DNA of 64,000 nucleotides from Methylophilus sp. 5 (GCF_000515275.1 NZ_KI911560.1:1922001-1986000), one strand, 5' to 3'. Positions 26,947 to 35,099 are shown, counted from the first letter of the stretch. Notes: a model not told the origin generated them from the sequence alone. Made by a program: numbers and translations.

Positions 26947-27231
26947 TCAAGCGGCCAACTGCGCAAATCTGGGAATATGATTTTTATGCTTTTGCTGTGC
27001 ATGCCAAAGATCATATTGCAATTGCAAGCGCGACCAAAAGCCTACTGTTGTGCCAAGGGCATCAGCCAGTAACAGATCCATTTGAGCACTCACACCGGCT
27101 TTGCCGTTGAGAACGCGTGATAGCGCGACACGTGTTACCCCAAGGTGTTTGGCGGCATCTGTAATGCTTAATCCTTCAGGCAAATATTCTTTCAAAATTT
27201 CGCCAGGATGTTCAGGTGCATGCATCTCCAT
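26947..27231 (-). CDS. higA: HigA-family antitoxin
   Basis: 94 residues. XRE-type helix-turn-helix (LSITDAAKHLGVTRVALSRVL, in one domain at residues about 20-45) after HPGEILKEYL, the typical HigA opening. Product neutralises HigB and represses the operon. AAAGGA lies upstream of the ATG. It follows the frameshifted higB by 19 nt, in the toxin-first order characteristic of hig modules. The antitoxin itself looks intact. Confidence 0.9.
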   Translation of the reverse strand: MEMHAPEHPGEILKEYLPEGLSITDAAKHLGVTRVALSRVLNGKAGVSAQMDLLLADALGTTVGFWSRLQLQYDLWHAQQKHKNHIPRFAQLAA

Positions 27232-27250
27232 CTTGATGTCCTTTCAACGA

Positions 27251-27531
27251 TTAGTGATAGTCTAAATAATCCACTAGCTCAATGTCATTGCCTACAAACT
27301 TGAATATGACACGCCAGTTGCCATTGACAGTGAGTGACCAGTAGCCGACATAACGCCCACTTAAGGTATGCAAGCGCCAACTGGCAGGCGCTCTCAAGTC
27401 ATCGGCTTGTTCGGCAACGTGCATGGCAGACAAGATCAACTTTAGTTTGTGTGCATGTTGCGCATTGATACAGGCTTTGCTGCTTGTCGTAAAAAACTTT
27501 CTAACCCCTTGTGTCTAAAAGTTTTGATCAT
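27251..27531 (-). pseudogene. higB: higB toxin gene with a -1 frameshift (pseudogene or programmed frameshift)
   Basis: From ATG 27531 the frame reads MIKTFRHKGLESF, the normal HigB start, then stops after 29 residues. The remaining HigB sequence (TTSSKACINAQHAHKLKL, then WRLHTLSGRYVGYWSLTVNG to the end at 27251) continues in the -1 frame. The junction is a T6 tract (A6 on the + strand, 27491-27496). One extra T would restore a 93-residue HigB, an mRNA-cleaving RelE-superfamily toxin. The 0-frame heptamer there is T-TTT-TTA, a classical -1 slippery sequence. So either a homopolymer deletion silenced the toxin, a sequencing error occurred, or full toxin is made by recoding. Confidence 0.8.
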
Positions 27532-27537
27532 TTATCT

Positions 27538-27573
27538 ATTATAGGCTTGTATAGTGACGCTATACAAGCCTAT
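27538..27573 (-). promoter_or_regulatory. higBA promoter and operator palindrome
   Basis: Perfect 14-bp inverted repeat with a 5-nt spacer (27541-27554 and 27560-27573; arms include TTGTATAG and CTATACAA). On the minus strand TATAAT (27543-27538) lies 18 nt from TTGTAT (27567-27562), so the palindrome covers the promoter, as expected for a HigA operator. The -10 ends 6 nt before the higB ATG, implying a leaderless or nearly leaderless transcript. Confidence 0.75.
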
Positions 27574-27622
27574 TTAGGTGAGGCCTAGCTGCCTGTTGAT
27601 CATCAGTTTTTGCGTATTGCGC

Positions 27623-28147
27623 TTAGCGAGGGCTTGTTGGCGGTGGAGGTGGGGGCGGGTAGTAGGTTGAGCTGGTAGCCGCAGGCGTTGGTGTACTTTG
27701 CGAATAGGTTCTCGCCATGCTGGCAGGCACCGGGATACGGTGCCCGGCGGCATACATGCATTGGTAATAACCGTTGTCATATTTGTCTTGCGCATTGGCA
27801 CCGCTGATAGCCGCTGTGTTGCTGCCAATGGCGCCGCCAGACAATGCGCCCATGCCAGCACCAATTGCCGCGCCTTGACCACCACCGGCGGCGGCACCAA
27901 CAGCTGCGCCAATCACGGTACCGACTGCCGTTGTCGTGGCCAGGCTGGCGTTGTACTGCTGGTTGACGGTTTTGCCGCCGATTTGCGTTAAGGCGAAATC
28001 GCGGCAGGATAAATCGTCTGCTCTAAAGCGATTAAAGTCTTTGCCGGTGCCTGGTAAGGCCATATTGCTCGGGCCGGTGGGGTTGGTGGCACAGGCTGAT
28101 AAAGTCAGCGCGGCCAGCACAATCATCAGCGTATGGTTTGTTTTCAT
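27623..28147 (-). CDS. Glycine-zipper lipoprotein
   Basis: 174 residues. Lipoprotein signal peptide with lipobox LSAC, a Cys-containing spacer, then a glycine-zipper segment (GTVIGAAVGAAAGGGQGAAIG, GAGMGALSGGAIGS, residues about 75-110) of the YMGG/Rick_17kDa type, and a proline-rich tail. Such proteins insert into or span the outer membrane. It is transcribed after the secreted protein at 28157 with only 9 nt between them. Confidence 0.75.
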   Translation of the reverse strand: MKTNHTLMIVLAALTLSACATNPTGPSNMALPGTGKDFNRFRADDLSCRDFALTQIGGKTVNQQYNASLATTTAVGTVIGAAVGAAAGGGQGAAIGAGMGALSGGAIGSNTAAISGANAQDKYDNGYYQCMYAAGHRIPVPASMARTYSQSTPTPAATSSTYYPPPPPPPTSPR

Positions 28148-28156
28148 ATGCTTAGC

Positions 28157-28597
28157 CTATTTTGTGGTGGGTGGTGGTGAAGGCGTGACTTGTTTCCAGC
28201 CCGCCGGGCACTCTTTCACATAAGGGTAGTAGCCGTCAGATTGCTCACAGTAATACCAGTAGTTTTGTGAGTTGCTGTTACCCGTGCTAGCCGCCGGCGG
28301 CGTTATTTGTGCTGGTGAGGCCGGAGCGCTGTTTGTGCTATTGCCTTGCTCGATATACACCTGTGGTTGCGGTTGCGTGATCACCACGGGTGGTGGGCTG
28401 TACGCGTAAGGGTAAGGATAGGCGTAGGGTGAGTAAGGGTATGGAAAAAAAGGATAGGGCGAGCCAAAATAGAAGCCGACGCCACCTCCACCGCCGTGCC
28501 AGCCACCGCGTCCTGGTGGATGTGCCTGAGCGATGTTGCTGGTGATGACTAACACCGCTATCAAGCCAGTGAGCCACATTGATTTTAAGTTTTTCAT
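28157..28597 (-). CDS. Secreted Gly/Tyr/Pro-rich protein
   Basis: 146 residues. Signal peptide (MKNLKSMWLTGLIAVLVI, cleavage near AQA), a glycine-rich stretch, a Tyr/Pro repeat region (PYPFFPYPYSPYAYPYPY), and a conserved C-terminal module with two Cys (YYCEQSDGYYPYVKECPAGW). That module recurs at the end of many proteobacterial envelope proteins; its role is unknown to me. GGAGG precedes the ATG. Confidence 0.7.
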   Translation of the reverse strand: MKNLKSMWLTGLIAVLVITSNIAQAHPPGRGGWHGGGGGVGFYFGSPYPFFPYPYSPYAYPYPYAYSPPPVVITQPQPQVYIEQGNSTNSAPASPAQITPPAASTGNSNSQNYWYYCEQSDGYYPYVKECPAGWKQVTPSPPPTTK

Positions 28598-28790
28598 ATT
28601 GCCTCCGTCACACGCATTGTTACTTTGTCAGACCAAAGCATACGCAAATTTATCCGTATGAACGGTGGCTGGTTTGTATCGGAGTGTATCTTTGAGCCGC
28701 CTGCTGCAAAGCCGCCGCCGAGGATAGTGTTAGCAGCAGGGCAGCAACTGCGGTATGCTAGTCATGACCCCTTGCAAAGCTCTTTATCTC

Positions 28791-29366
28791 ATGCAACAGC
28801 AATCCATACAGCAGATCAATCTCTCTTACGACCAGCAGCAAGACCGCCTGCTAATGAAGGCGGCTGTCAGTCAGGCGCAGGAAATTCGAATGTGGCTGAC
28901 TTACCGCGTCGCACGGCAGATGTTTAAAGTGCTTAACCGTGAGGCACATTTGCCGGTGTCTGCGTTGGCACTGGGCGATGCGACCCCGTTGCCTGCGGCT
29001 CAATCGCCAACCGAGGCCACGCGTCAGTTTGAAGAAGAGGCCGAGGCGGTGCATCAGTTAGAGAACCTGGACTTTTCGACCACTTATCAGCAACGATCGT
29101 CAGCGGTGAGTGAGCAGGAGTTGTTGGTGGTCGACACACGTTTTGTGTCGATTAACGACCAGTTAAACCATATGCAACTGGTGTGCGCCAATGGCATGAA
29201 CGTGAATCTGAGTTTAAACCACCAGCTGGTGCTGGCCATTAGCCGCATGTTGATGGTCGCGAGCCAGGATGCTGGCTGGGCATTGCCTGCACACAAAGAA
29301 AAGGAACCAGAAGCGGTTTCCAGCATCGTAATGCAGGTGCCCACAGAAAAACAGGTATTACATTAA
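28791..29366 (+). CDS. Conserved protein of unknown function
   Basis: About 191 residues, no signal peptide or membrane helix. Opening IQQINLSYDQQQDRLLMKA followed by IRMWLTYRVARQMFKVLNR looks like a small beta-sheet plus helix domain; the C-terminal part (LVVDTRFVSINDQLNHMQLV, MNVNLSLNHQLVLAISRML) is also alpha/beta. I do not recognise the family. The start is uncertain: ATGs at 28755, 28764 and 28791 are possible and no strong Shine-Dalgarno marks any. The stop overlaps the aldo/keto reductase start (TAATG), so the two are co-transcribed. Confidence 0.6.
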   Translation: MQQQSIQQINLSYDQQQDRLLMKAAVSQAQEIRMWLTYRVARQMFKVLNREAHLPVSALALGDATPLPAAQSPTEATRQFEEEAEAVHQLENLDFSTTYQQRSSAVSEQELLVVDTRFVSINDQLNHMQLVCANGMNVNLSLNHQLVLAISRMLMVASQDAGWALPAHKEKEPEAVSSIVMQVPTEKQVLH

Positions 29367-30424
29367 TGGATTACACAAGCCTCGGGGACAGCGGCATTCG
29401 CGTCTCCAAAATCACGCTGGGCACCATGACGTTTGGTGACCAGAACACCCAGCAAGACGCCAATAGTCAGCTTGATTATGCCCTCGCGCAAGGCATTAAT
29501 GTGATCGACACCGCCGAGATGTACCCGGTGCCGCCACGCGCAGACACCGTGACCAAAACCGAGACCATACTCGGCCATTGGATTAAAACACAGGCGCGTG
29601 ACCGCTTTGTGCTGGCGAGTAAAGTGGCCGGGCCCAGACGCGGTATGCAGTGGATACGCGGCGGCCCTAGCGGCATGGATAGAGCCAATATCCGCCAGGC
29701 GGTACACGACAGCCTGATGCGTTTGCAAACTGATTACCTGGATGTGTTGTATTTGCACTGGCCAGAGCGCAATGTGCCGATGTTTGGCCAGTACCAGTTT
29801 GATCCGCGCGCCGAGCTCGATGCCAACGGCCAGCCGATAGATTGGGTGCCGATTCAAACCCAGCTCGAAGTGCTGGGCGAGTTGATTCAAGAGGGTAAAG
29901 TGCGTGCCATTGGCTTGAGCAATGAGCAACCGTGGGGCGTGATGGAGTTTTTACGCATCGCCCGCGAGCAAGGTTTGCCGCGCATTGCCGTGCTGCAAAA
30001 CTGCTATAACCTGATGAACCGTGGCATGGAGTTTGGTATGGCCGAGGTGCTGTATCGTGAGCGCATCAGTTTAGCTGCTTATTCACCGTTGGCATTCGGG
30101 CATTTGACCGGCAAGTATGTGGATGACCCAGCCACACCTGGCCGTGTGACGCTGTTTTTGGGCTATGCCCAGCGCTACAAAAAACCGGGGGTGCCCGCCG
30201 CAGCCAAAGCCTATGCCGAGTTGGCGCGTGCGCACGGGCTGACCCCTACCCAACTGGCACTGAGTTTTGTTTATCATCGCTGGTTTGTTGGTAGCACCAT
30301 TATTGGCGCCACCAGCATGGCCCAGTTGCAAGAAAACATCGCCGCTTATCAAACCCACCTCAGTGATGAGGTATTAAACGCAATCGAGCAACAACATCTG
30401 ATCATGATGAATCCGGCGCCTTAG
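29366..30424 (+). CDS. Aldo/keto reductase (Tas-like)
   Basis: 352 residues, TIM-barrel NADPH-dependent oxidoreductase. MDYTSLGDSGIRVSKITLGTMTFG start, catalytic Asp-Tyr context (NVIDTAEMYPVP), Lys in VLASKVAG, His in LYLHWPERNVP, and cofactor loop (IIGATSMAQLQEN). The TAEMYPVPPR insertion and the NVPMFG stretch match the Tas subfamily. Substrate unknown. ATG overlaps the preceding stop. Confidence 0.9.
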   Translation: MDYTSLGDSGIRVSKITLGTMTFGDQNTQQDANSQLDYALAQGINVIDTAEMYPVPPRADTVTKTETILGHWIKTQARDRFVLASKVAGPRRGMQWIRGGPSGMDRANIRQAVHDSLMRLQTDYLDVLYLHWPERNVPMFGQYQFDPRAELDANGQPIDWVPIQTQLEVLGELIQEGKVRAIGLSNEQPWGVMEFLRIAREQGLPRIAVLQNCYNLMNRGMEFGMAEVLYRERISLAAYSPLAFGHLTGKYVDDPATPGRVTLFLGYAQRYKKPGVPAAAKAYAELARAHGLTPTQLALSFVYHRWFVGSTIIGATSMAQLQENIAAYQTHLSDEVLNAIEQQHLIMMNPAP

Positions 30425-30448
30425 CCGCGCCCGCAGAAGGGAATCCGT

Positions 30449-31552
30449 ATGTTCATGCTTCACGACCTGCGCACGTTATTGCTGTGCAGTTTCACGCTGT
30501 TTGCGGTCATTTTTATCGGTCAGGCGCAGGCTACAGGCATGACGGAAATGCAAACGGCCTTGCGCACCTGCCAAACCGAATTTGCCACCGATGCCAGCCG
30601 CCGCCTGTTATGCTTTGATAAAGTCGCCGAACAATATACGCCTACGCATTTGGTGCCGCCGATCTTGGCACCCAGCCAGCTAGAGCTGGTGAAGCGTGTG
30701 GGTGCCGAGACAGGTTTTCTTGCACGAAAATGGCATTTGAACAGCCAGGACGAGTTGCATTTTACCGACCTCGAAACGCATCAACTCAATTACCTGATCA
30801 CCGCTTATTCAAATAACCCAAACGATGTACCCACGTCGCCTTCACGCCCAAACACGCAAGACCGTGGCCTGGGCCACAATGACCTGCACTTTCAAATCAG
30901 CTTAAAAACACAGCTGATGAATGTGTCAGACTGGCTGCCTAAAAACCAATGGGTGCAAAGTGCGCGGTTGTGGGGGGCGTATACGCAGCAATCGTTTTGG
31001 CAGGTATATAACGAAGAGCAGTCGCGCCCGATGCGTGACCACAATTATTCGCCCGAGTTGATTTTGTCACTAGGCTTAAACAAGCCTGCAGAAGAAAGCA
31101 GCTGGCTCAACGCCATGCCAGATATGCTCAATGTGGGCCTGGTGCATGAGTCAAATGGCCGTTCTCAGCCGTTGTCACGTAGTTGGAACCGCTTTTATGT
31201 GCAAGGCGGCTGGCAACTCAATGAGCGCTATAGCCTGCTGGTGCGGCCGTGGTGGCGTATCCCTGAAAGTAAGTCGGATAACGATAACCCCGATATCAGT
31301 AAATATATGGGTTACGGTGATGCGATACTGCGTTGGGATAATGAAGCCAATACCACGGCGGCCAGTGTGACCCTGCGTAACAATATGCGCAGTGATAACA
31401 AAGGCTATGTGAAGCTTGATCTGCAATACAAACCACTTAAAAGCGAGAGTGTGCGTTTTTACGCCATGCTGGCCAGTGGTTACGGTGTCTCGCTACTCGA
31501 TTATAATCAGGCGCAAACCATGTTTGGCATCGGCTTCGCTGTCGGTGAGTAA
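30449..31552 (+). CDS. pldA: Outer-membrane phospholipase A1 (PldA)
   Basis: 367 residues. Signal peptide, an extra N-terminal segment (TALRTCQTEFATDASRRLLC), then the 12-strand barrel. The catalytic block HESNGRSQPLSRSWNR places His233, Ser235 and Asn247, with the same spacing as the E. coli PldA triad His142, Ser144, Asn156. It hydrolyses phospholipids that reach the outer leaflet and works as a calcium-dependent dimer. AGAAGGGA precedes the ATG. Between the reductase and nhaA, all on +. Confidence 0.92.
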   Translation: MFMLHDLRTLLLCSFTLFAVIFIGQAQATGMTEMQTALRTCQTEFATDASRRLLCFDKVAEQYTPTHLVPPILAPSQLELVKRVGAETGFLARKWHLNSQDELHFTDLETHQLNYLITAYSNNPNDVPTSPSRPNTQDRGLGHNDLHFQISLKTQLMNVSDWLPKNQWVQSARLWGAYTQQSFWQVYNEEQSRPMRDHNYSPELILSLGLNKPAEESSWLNAMPDMLNVGLVHESNGRSQPLSRSWNRFYVQGGWQLNERYSLLVRPWWRIPESKSDNDNPDISKYMGYGDAILRWDNEANTTAASVTLRNNMRSDNKGYVKLDLQYKPLKSESVRFYAMLASGYGVSLLDYNQAQTMFGIGFAVGE

Positions 31553-31570
31553 TTCATTAGAGTCATCAAT

Positions 31571-32743
31571 ATGCGCCCTTTAACCGTTACTTTTCAGCGC
31601 TTTTTAGCCTCAGAGCAAACGAGCAGCTTATTGCTGTTGCTGGTCACCGTGCTGGCACTGGTCATCGCCAACAGTGCGTTGGCCGAGCATTACCATCATT
31701 TCTGGCACACACCCTGGTTGGGGCTTTCGTTTGAAGAATGGGTCAATGATGGCTTGATGGCGATTTTCTTTTTGCTGATCGGCCTGGAGCTCAAGCGCGA
31801 GTTGTATGTGGGCGAGTTATCCAGCCTGAATAATGCCTTGTTGCCAACCATTGCTGCTATCGGCGGCATGGTCGTGCCTGCGCTGATTTTCTGGCAGTTT
31901 AACCACGGCACTGAGTACCAGGCCGGGGTCGGTATCCCGATGGCAACCGATATTGCTTTTGCACTTGGTGTCTTGTCGATATTGGGCAAACGCGTGCCTG
32001 CGCCGCTCAAAGTGTTTTTGGTGGCGTTTGCCGTGATTGACGATTTGGGTGCCGCCATCATGATCGCCGTGTTTTACACGGCCTCGATTTCATGGTCACA
32101 TTTGCTGGCTGCGCTAGGTGTGTTGGCGCTGCTGTTTGCGCTTAACCGCTGGCGGGTGCTCAGCATGATCCCTTATTTGCTTGGCGGCGCGCTCATGTGG
32201 TGGTTAACGTTAAAGTCTGGCGTGCATGCCACGCTGGCAGGCATTGCCTTAGCATTTGCGATTCCCTTTACCGGCAAGCCAGAAGACGACCGCTCACCGT
32301 CACACCAGCTAGAGCATATGTTGCATCGCCCGGTGGCGTTTATGATTCTGCCTATGTTTGCCTTTGCCAACACCGGCGTACATATTGCGCCACAAAGTAT
32401 TGCAGCCGTGTTTTCGCAGAGCAACAGCTTGGGCATTATTGCCGGTTTACTCATCGGCAAACCCGTTGGCATCACGCTGGCCGTGTTGGTAGCGCTATTC
32501 ACCGGTGTTTGCAAGCTGCACCAGCCCTTGCGTTTGTCGCATATCGTGGGCGCCGGCATGCTGGGTGGCATCGGCTTTACCATGTCTATTTTTATTACTA
32601 ACCTGGCCTTTAGCGACATGGCCGAGGCCATCAATCTGTCAAAAATGGCCATTCTGACTGGCTCGCTGTTGTCCGGGCTGGCAGGTTGGTTATGGTTGAA
32701 CATCGTGCTCGGACAGAGGCGCGAAAGCCTCGACACTAAGTAA
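31571..32743 (+). CDS. nhaA: Na+/H+ antiporter NhaA
   Basis: 390 residues with about 12 membrane helices. Family motifs NDGLMAIFFLLIGLELKREL, GIPMATDIAFALGVL and the adjacent aspartates in FAVIDDLGAAI that bind Na+ are all present; GKPVGI and GGIGFTMSIFI follow. It extrudes sodium in exchange for protons at alkaline pH. It starts 18 nt after pldA, so the two may be co-transcribed. Confidence 0.95.
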   Translation: MRPLTVTFQRFLASEQTSSLLLLLVTVLALVIANSALAEHYHHFWHTPWLGLSFEEWVNDGLMAIFFLLIGLELKRELYVGELSSLNNALLPTIAAIGGMVVPALIFWQFNHGTEYQAGVGIPMATDIAFALGVLSILGKRVPAPLKVFLVAFAVIDDLGAAIMIAVFYTASISWSHLLAALGVLALLFALNRWRVLSMIPYLLGGALMWWLTLKSGVHATLAGIALAFAIPFTGKPEDDRSPSHQLEHMLHRPVAFMILPMFAFANTGVHIAPQSIAAVFSQSNSLGIIAGLLIGKPVGITLAVLVALFTGVCKLHQPLRLSHIVGAGMLGGIGFTMSIFITNLAFSDMAEAINLSKMAILTGSLLSGLAGWLWLNIVLGQRRESLDTK

Positions 32744-32799
32744 AATCATGAGGGCTTTTTAAGGGTGCTACGCAAGATTTTTGTTGGTGGCCTGCGTAT

Positions 32800-32828
32800 A
32801 GTTGTTTCTAACGAAATGTGAAACAACT
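32800..32828 (+). promoter_or_regulatory. Inverted repeat in the pqqA leader
   Basis: Perfect 9-bp arms AGTTGTTTC and GAAACAACT around 11 nt, ending 6 nt before the pqqA Shine-Dalgarno (AGGAG at 32835). Either an operator or a 5' stabilising hairpin of the pqqA mRNA. A TATAGT at 32797-32802 could be a -10 element but has no clear -35. Confidence 0.45.
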
Positions 32829-32845
32829 TAACCAAGGAGACTATC

Positions 32846-32917
32846 ATGTGGACTAAACCAGCTGCTACTGAAATGCGTTTTGGCTTTGAAGTGACTATGT
32901 ACGTCATGAACAAGTAA
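32846..32917 (+). CDS. pqqA: PqqA, peptide precursor of the cofactor PQQ
   Basis: A 23-codon gene, too short for ordinary gene finding. It begins MWTKPAATE and holds the invariant Glu and Tyr (EVTMY), which PqqE cross-links to make pyrroloquinoline quinone, the cofactor of methanol dehydrogenases. AAGGAGA lies 6 nt before the ATG and a very strong terminator follows directly, so this is a monocistronic, probably highly expressed unit. No pqqBCDE lies in the window, so this copy is orphaned from the biosynthetic enzymes. The peptide looks intact. Confidence 0.95.
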   Translation: MWTKPAATEMRFGFEVTMYVMNK

Positions 32918-32936
32918 TTCAAGCGTTAACTTGCAT

Positions 32937-32971
32937 AACAATAAACCCGACACTAGGTCGGGTTTATTGTT
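32937..32971 (+). terminator. Terminator of pqqA
   Basis: Perfect 15-bp stem (left arm 32937-32951, ending AAACCCGAC; right arm 32957-32971, starting GTCGGGTTT) with a 5-nt loop and T-rich end, 19 nt after the pqqA stop. Confidence 0.9.
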
Positions 32972-33057
32972 TGTGGGGTTGGCGTTTTGTGCCATCACCT
33001 CATCCGTCACTCATCAGGGTTCAACGCCCGTCCCAGGTTTCTTCTACTTCTCAAAAT

Positions 33058-33064
33058 TCCTACG
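33058..33064 (+). promoter_or_regulatory. TCCTAC(G) motif before the gene at 33158
   Basis: TCCTACG, 93 nt before the start codon and pointing to it. One of eight such sites between 33 and 43.3 kb. Confidence 0.4.
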
Positions 33065-33157
33065 CAAGACTCAGCCAGCGTGCGCTAGGCGTGGGCATGG
33101 CAACGCGGCACACTCAAGGCTCAACTTTTGCCGCCTGTGCGGGATAAGGAAACAGCC

Positions 33158-33385
33158 ATGATTGATGCCAATGAAATTAAAGCGGATATGCCTGTCATCA
33201 CGGCGCAGGCAGAGCACTTTGCCGTGGTTCACCATCTAGAGAGTGAGGATGTGATCAAACTCAAAAAGGATGAAGCGGGCGTACATCACTATATTCCTGT
33301 CAGTTGGGTCATCTCGACAGAAGGCGGCATTGTTAAAATTAACCGGACGCTGGCTCAGATCACCCAGGATTGGGCATCTGACTAA
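33158..33385 (+). CDS. DUF2171-like small protein
   Basis: 75 residues, MIDANEIKADMPVITAQ, ending in YIPVSWVIST and TQDWASD. This resembles the DUF2171 family of small beta-barrel (PRC-like) proteins found beside stress genes; function unknown. AAGGAAA precedes the ATG. A TCCTACG motif is 93 nt upstream. Confidence 0.75.
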   Translation: MIDANEIKADMPVITAQAEHFAVVHHLESEDVIKLKKDEAGVHHYIPVSWVISTEGGIVKINRTLAQITQDWASD

Positions 33386-33658
33386 TCATATGCGTGATGG
33401 GGTGTCTGCAGCGGTGTCACTGGTGGCGTAACTCTTGAGCACTGCTTGAATAAACTGGTTGGTTTTATTTCTGGCGACGACATGCCGCTGCCATAACTGT
33501 TCAACGTTTTTGAGCTCTGCCTCGCTAGGCAGGCAACCATTCCCTTTTAAAAAAGAATGCATTTTGTCGTCAATCACGGCCTGGCTTAATTTGGCTTGTT
33601 TTAATGCATCTGCCCATTCGTGGGTGAGTTGTTGCCATTGATCTGCACTGTGACTCAC
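33386..33658 (-). CDS. Small helical protein of unknown function
   Basis: 90 residues, no membrane segment; hydrophilic and helical (WQQLTHEWADALKQAKLSQ, LWQRHVVARNKTNQFIQAVL). GTG start preceded by AAAAGGAG, an excellent Shine-Dalgarno 6 nt away, which supports it as a real gene. Convergent with the DUF2171-like gene, with adjacent stop codons. Family not recognised. Confidence 0.65.
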   Translation of the reverse strand: MSHSADQWQQLTHEWADALKQAKLSQAVIDDKMHSFLKGNGCLPSEAELKNVEQLWQRHVVARNKTNQFIQAVLKSYATSDTAADTPSRI

Positions 33659-33714
33659 TGGATTCTCCTTTTGTTATATCAAAGCAGCTGATAGACGTGA
33701 GCAACACGTGTAAA

Positions 33715-33745
33715 CGAAGCACCGTCTGTGTGAGACGGTGCTTCG
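33715..33745 (-). terminator. Hairpin terminator of the PA2169-like gene
   Basis: Perfect 13-bp stem (CGAAGCACCGTCT / AGACGGTGCTTCG) with 5-nt loop; on the minus strand it is followed by TTTA. It lies 35 nt past the stop of the gene at 33780. Confidence 0.75.
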
Positions 33746-33779
33746 TCGTGGTTACAAGTCAAGCTTGGGTTGGGCTTGG

Positions 33780-34247
33780 CTAGTGTGCTGTCGCTTCTGC
33801 GCGGGCGGCATCGCGCAGCTGTTTAACCTGGTCATGGTTACGCTTGGCACCTTCAAGCTGGCGCACCACTACAAAGCGGATATGGGTTGGCAAGTCTTCT
33901 TGTGCGGCGGCTTTGCGGTAGGCATACAATGCCACATCCTCGCCACGCTCGGTCTCGTTTAACACCGCCACCGTATCGTTGCTGGTGAGTGCGGTTTTAA
34001 TGTCTATCCAGCGTCTATGCACTGTACCGCCCAAACTGGTGGAAGATGCAGGTTCGCCACCCAGCGAGCGCACCAAGTCTTGCAACTCTTGTACGCTGGT
34101 GGCTACCTCTTGTGACCGGCGTAAAAAAAATGTTTTGAGTTGCGGCTCGTCTACGTGTTCTGCAGAAGAGCGAAAGCCTTCTTCGCCATCTTTAGAGACT
34201 TCAATCAGGTTATTCAGGGTAGAAATAATAGCGTCATTGTCTGCCAT
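33780..34247 (-). CDS. PA2169-family four-helix-bundle protein (DUF2383)
   Basis: 155 residues, ferritin-like helical bundle: IISTLNNLIEVSKDGEEGF, LKTFFLRRSQEVATSVQEL, a central WIDIKTALTSNDTVAVLNETERGED, and VRQLEGAKRNHDQVKQLRD (quoted in parts). The family is linked to stress conditions and biofilms; activity unknown. GGAGAATCACC precedes the ATG. A TGTAGGA site (34338) lies 91 nt upstream, pointing to it. Confidence 0.85.
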   Translation of the reverse strand: MADNDAIISTLNNLIEVSKDGEEGFRSSAEHVDEPQLKTFFLRRSQEVATSVQELQDLVRSLGGEPASSTSLGGTVHRRWIDIKTALTSNDTVAVLNETERGEDVALYAYRKAAAQEDLPTHIRFVVVRQLEGAKRNHDQVKQLRDAARAEATAH

Positions 34248-34337
34248 GGTGATTCTCCAAATCGTCGATTATTTATGGGGAACATTCAGTATGCCCATGG
34301 CTGCCTGGTCGCAGCATCGGATGAATCCGCAAATGCC

Positions 34338-34344
34338 TGTAGGA
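34338..34344 (-). promoter_or_regulatory. TCCTACA motif (minus strand) before the PA2169-like gene
   Basis: Reads TCCTACA on the minus strand, about 91 nt before the start at 34247. Confidence 0.4.
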
Positions 34345-34386
34345 ATTACTTTATGAGTACGGCTTGCATCAGCAATAAATACATTC

Positions 34387-34393
34387 TCCTACA
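34387..34393 (+). promoter_or_regulatory. TCCTACA motif before the Yip1-like gene
   Basis: TCCTACA 88 nt before the start at 34482; divergent from the site at 34338. Confidence 0.4.
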
Positions 34394-34481
34394 AGCAAAT
34401 CAGCGCAGGCCTTGTGGCAATGGTTTGTTGTCCGTCTTTTAATAGGTAGGCATTGACCCCGTTTGCCTTAAGGAGCGTCGC

Positions 34482-35087
34482 ATGAATCCTATCCGCCTGT
34501 TTTATTTTGTTTTGCCCAACAGTAGCCATGCCAAGGTGCTCACTGCCAGCAAGCCCAGCGTGGCGCAACTCATGCTGTTTTATGTGTTGCCTTTATCGTT
34601 GATTCCGTGCGTGATGATGTATTTGCGCCTGTATCACAACTACCCGAAATTGTTTTTTGATCACTTGCCCGGTAATCGGTTGATGATGGTGAGTGCCGAG
34701 TTGCTGTTTTTGCAACTGGGCGTATTGCTGGTGATGGCCTGGATCACCCAGAACCTGGCCGAGATGGTCAATATCAAACCCGCGTTTAGGGACTCTTTGC
34801 TGATCATGACGATTGCTACCACGCCACTGTGGTTGACCTCGCTTTTTTACATCGTACCCAGCCTGAGTTTTAATGTGGTGGTGCATGCGGTCGCAGTGTT
34901 GGCATCGGTGCTACTGGTGTATCGTGGTGTCAGGTATATTTTTGGTGTACGGGAGCGCGGTGCACTGTTGACGCTCAGCATGGCGATCGTCTGTACCGCT
35001 GGCTTGGGCTTTGCGGTTATTTTAATTGGCTCGCTGATCTCGTGGGAGGCGATCGAACAATTGCAGTTTGCGGTCAAGAAACTGTAG
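34482..35087 (+). CDS. Yip1-family membrane protein
   Basis: 201 residues, five predicted membrane helices (LMLFYVLPLSLIPCVMMYL, LFLQLGVLLVMAWITQNLA, LLIMTIATTPLWLTSLFYI, a short central one, and IVCTAGLGFAVILIGSLIS). The pattern matches bacterial Yip1/DUF1282 proteins. Function unknown. A clear AAGGAG (in ttaaggagcgtcg) precedes the ATG. Confidence 0.75.
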   Translation: MNPIRLFYFVLPNSSHAKVLTASKPSVAQLMLFYVLPLSLIPCVMMYLRLYHNYPKLFFDHLPGNRLMMVSAELLFLQLGVLLVMAWITQNLAEMVNIKPAFRDSLLIMTIATTPLWLTSLFYIVPSLSFNVVVHAVAVLASVLLVYRGVRYIFGVRERGALLTLSMAIVCTAGLGFAVILIGSLISWEAIEQLQFAVKKL

Positions 35088-35099
35088 GGCTGCTTGTCA

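Noticed and set aside
27251..27439. A separate 62-residue HigB-like gene starting at a TTG
   Set aside because: The homology continues upstream in another frame to ATG 27531, so this is the rear part of a frameshifted higB, not a gene of its own.
33128..33157. Longer start for the DUF2171-like protein
   Set aside because: AAGGAAA is placed for ATG 33158, and the extra residues do not resemble the family.
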